This document shows, in pieces, positions 62,075-64,000 of a stretch of DNA of 64,000 nucleotides. The notes beneath the pieces are model-generated. The model was not told the DNA's origin. It did not search any database and saw only the letters and a list, made by a program, of their open reading frames with translations. The stretch lies in assembly GCF_014805625.2 (NCBI RefSeq), contig NW_023998476.1, positions 186,001-250,000 of the forward strand. The letters are read 5' to 3'. Position numbers and translations under genes: made by a program. Positions within the stretch are counted from its first letter, which is position 1; each line of letters opens with the position of its first letter. The DNA comes from Glossina fuscipes (Eukaryota; Arthropoda; Insecta; Diptera; Glossinidae).

Positions 62075-62425
62075 TATAAGGGATCACGGCCCACTATTAA
62101 ATACCCTGTACTAGTTTAAAGTCATTTATGTAACGACTTTCCAGAATAAGGCATACTGTAGCAATTGGTCGAAAAAACCGATCCAGATCATTTTTAATAG
62201 CACCCGTCTTTGAGCCATAACACATCAGCAAACCAAATTTCATCAAAATATTTCGCAAATTGCGATGTGGAAGTTAAACAATACATGGACAGACATCACA
62301 AAAATAGACAAGCTCAGATCGACTCAGAAAATGATTCTGATTCGAACGGTATAAGAAAAGGTGGGTCCTTCTAGGTTTCTGCACATACCTAATATATTCC
62401 GTGCGACAAGTGGTGGACAACTCTA
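62075..62425 (+). mobile_element. DINE-like family 2 element, best-preserved copy
   Basis: Head: gggatcacggcccactatta then aataccctgtact. Body: aaaaaccgatccagatcatt, aatagcacccgtctttgagcc, aaccaaatttcatcaaaata. Tail: gatcgactcagaaaatgatt, ctgattcgaacgg, ccttctaggtttctgcac, taatatattccgtgcgac and aagtggtgg. I used it as the reference for the other copies. Confidence 0.7.
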
Positions 62426-62624
62426 TACATTTATACATTTGAAACCTTGATGACGAAATTTTTGATGTGCTTTAGCAGCCTGAGCAATGAAAAGCTTTCA
62501 TTACTTGTAATAAATGAAACGTAAACATTAAAAAATATTAAAAAACACGTTACTCTTGCGGCTATCCTCTTAATGCACTTAATAATTCCATATATTAATG
62601 ATCGTTTTAATTATGAATACTCAC

Positions 62625-63518
62625 CGGAAGTTAGGAATATTGTTGAGTAAAGTATCTAGCACTGTCACGTCACCCTTAAGAGGAGCATGGTTGGCTTCCA
62701 GTTCCTGTCTTATCGCATTCATGCTTAAGTTAAAAAGCCTCTGTATTTCCGTATTACCACGCACCCCATTCCTCTCTACAACAAAATTGATTATTAATAT
62801 ATTCAGAGAATTAAGTAAATGTTAATAATTTAATTTTACCCGGCCACAGCAGCACTAAACTTTGATACAGAGCAAGTTCGGTTTCAGTTAATTTTAAATC
62901 AGCAATCGACTTAGCTGTTTGAAAAATTCTTGAGACCAGTCGCATTTCCTCTGAGTCCGATGTATAAAAAGCTTCTTGCGGCAACATTACGTCGCCATAA
63001 AGCACAGCATTCTGTGAGAGATCTAACAAACGGGACATTCTTACAATTGCCAGCTCAAATGAACCGGTTTTCAATAAAAGAATCTATCATTAAAGAATGA
63101 AGAAAACATTATGTTTTGCATTAAGAAAATTGCACGAAATGTTAAAAAAAATGAATTGGAATTTAAATCAAAAGAGAATATCTTAAAATTTAGATTTAAC
63201 CTGATCGTCTTGACTTAAACGCATAAATCCCGGTATTAATTTTGCAAACTCAATAATATTTTGTATCATTTGTGTAAGCTTTTCCGCACAGTCTAACCAC
63301 AGTTCTTGCTGGCCCAAGTTTTTATAATACAAAATCCTTGAGATATCCTGCAATAAATGAATAAAAATTAATAATGGTCGACTAATTGTGATCACTCAGT
63401 CAAAAAATGCTAACCTGCGGTTTTCGAAACATTTCGTGTACTATTTCCAATTTGGTATTTGTGTTCGCATGAGCCTCGGCTAAGGTCTTAATTAAAACAT
63501 CGTTTATGTCTCCATCTC
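62625..63518 (-). CDS. HR3: Nuclear hormone receptor HR3 (ROR type; Hr46), ligand-binding-domain exons, partial
   Basis: HR3 is an ecdysone-induced nuclear receptor (NR1F, ROR homologue) that regulates FTZ-F1 and moulting/metamorphosis genes in the nucleus. Exons in transcript order: 63415-63518 ([26 protein letters not shown]), 63201-63347 ([28 protein letters not shown]), 62840-63083 ([24 protein letters not shown]) and 62625-62775 ([29 protein letters not shown]). All junctions are GT-AG with matching phases (0,0,1,2). The exons span helices H1-H10 and closely resemble lepidopteran and dipteran HR3 ([24 protein letters not shown]). The DNA-binding domain lies right of the window. The final exon with H11/H12 (AF-2) is not seen. 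Helix 3-4 signature is intact. Confidence 0.95.
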
Positions 63519-64000
63519 CTAAACAAAAAATTGAAAATTTTGTTAAAAATGCTTTAACAACGACAGCATATCGATCGATACGAAAACATAGAAATTTGCT
63601 CCGAGGAGACGATATTTACGTTCCAAACAAATTTCGAGTGCTAACGCTTGGAAAATAATTTCAAAATTCAACCAAATCTCTCTTTCCAATGACGAAAATT
63701 TTAGCGTAAGGTGATAAAAAAATAAAATAAACCAAGAACCAAATTTTTTACAAGGTGTCTTCTTCGATGTCCTTTTTAATTAGGCTTGACAATTTCCCCT
63801 TCATCAATGCCAAAGATTATTAGGATCTCTGACAGTCTGATATGATCATTACTGCGTTTGCATCCATCTTTTCATTTTTTTTTTCTATGATCAAGCACTC
63901 AGGAGGTGTTCCTTCTTCGTGCGGGCGTGGTAATGATCGCGCGGCCTTATAGGAAGAGCAGTGTGAAGTGCGGGAATAGTGTTTGTGAACGTTCGATTTG
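63519..64000 (-). other. HR3 intron to window end
   Basis: It lies directly upstream of the acceptor tttgtttag of the HR3 exon 63415-63518. I see no coding segment; the DBD exons must lie further right. Confidence 0.7.

Larger units (their letters stand above)
57854..62624. other. Stretch downstream of HR3 exons, transposon-rich
   Basis: It should contain the last HR3 exon(s) and 3' UTR, but I could not find them. It holds family 2 elements (58130-58455, 62075-62425) and two R1-like LINE fragments (59200-59755, 59960-61460). The rest, 58456-59160 and 61461-62070, has no named feature. Confidence 0.65.

Noticed and set aside
1..64000. CRISPR arrays, bacterial operons, rRNA and tRNA genes
   Set aside because: Looked for and not seen. 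Repeats present are microsatellites, local tandem repeats and transposon remnants of an insect genome.

Overview
This window looks like nuclear DNA of a higher fly (Diptera, Schizophora). It is AT-rich, genes are split by GT-AG introns, protein families are insect-like, and there are many degenerate short interspersed elements resembling the DINE-1/Helentron-associated repeats of flies. Their style suggests a non-drosophilid such as a tephritid, but I cannot prove the species. A 10-base N gap at 57844-57853 shows that two assembly contigs are joined there.

Every gene I can name lies on the minus strand. From left to right: (1) the 5' five exons of WDR48/UAF1 (1-1646), running off the left edge. 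(2) The voltage-gated potassium channel KCNQ (4188-28391), rebuilt here exon by exon from the S1 region to the stop codon, including a 411-bp in-phase cassette exon with a poly-asparagine run. Its extreme N-terminus is not identified. (3) An intact single-exon TBCEL gene (tubulin-folding cofactor E-like; 34098-35543), probably nested in or next to the 5' part of KCNQ. (4) A small secreted, Lys/Pro-rich protein of unknown function (49733-50062). (5) Four ligand-binding-domain exons of the ROR-type nuclear receptor HR3/Hr46 (62625-63518), running off the right edge, with the last (AF-2) exon not found. A lone plus-strand coding-like exon at 57698-57805 is unassigned.

The rest is intron and intergenic DNA with transposon debris. 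It holds a truncated LINE with a nearly intact reverse transcriptase (6988-9072, minus) and two broken R1-like LINE fragments (59200-61460, plus). Two families of short DINE-like elements recur: family 1 carries an ATTCGGTC..GACCGAAT hairpin tip and a 'gatcaagaatatata' block; family 2 carries 'ggcccactattaaataccc' and 'gattcagaaaatgattctgattc' blocks. A third hairpin-bounded unit (16464-19750), possible solo LTRs, local tandem repeats and many microsatellites complete the content.

The genes do not form a pathway. The layout is ordinary conserved gene neighbourhood. I found no bacterial-type system, CRISPR, rRNA or tRNA. The most useful results are the KCNQ exon map with its alternative exons, the incomplete HR3 3' end, the unassigned exon beside the gap, and the repeat families.
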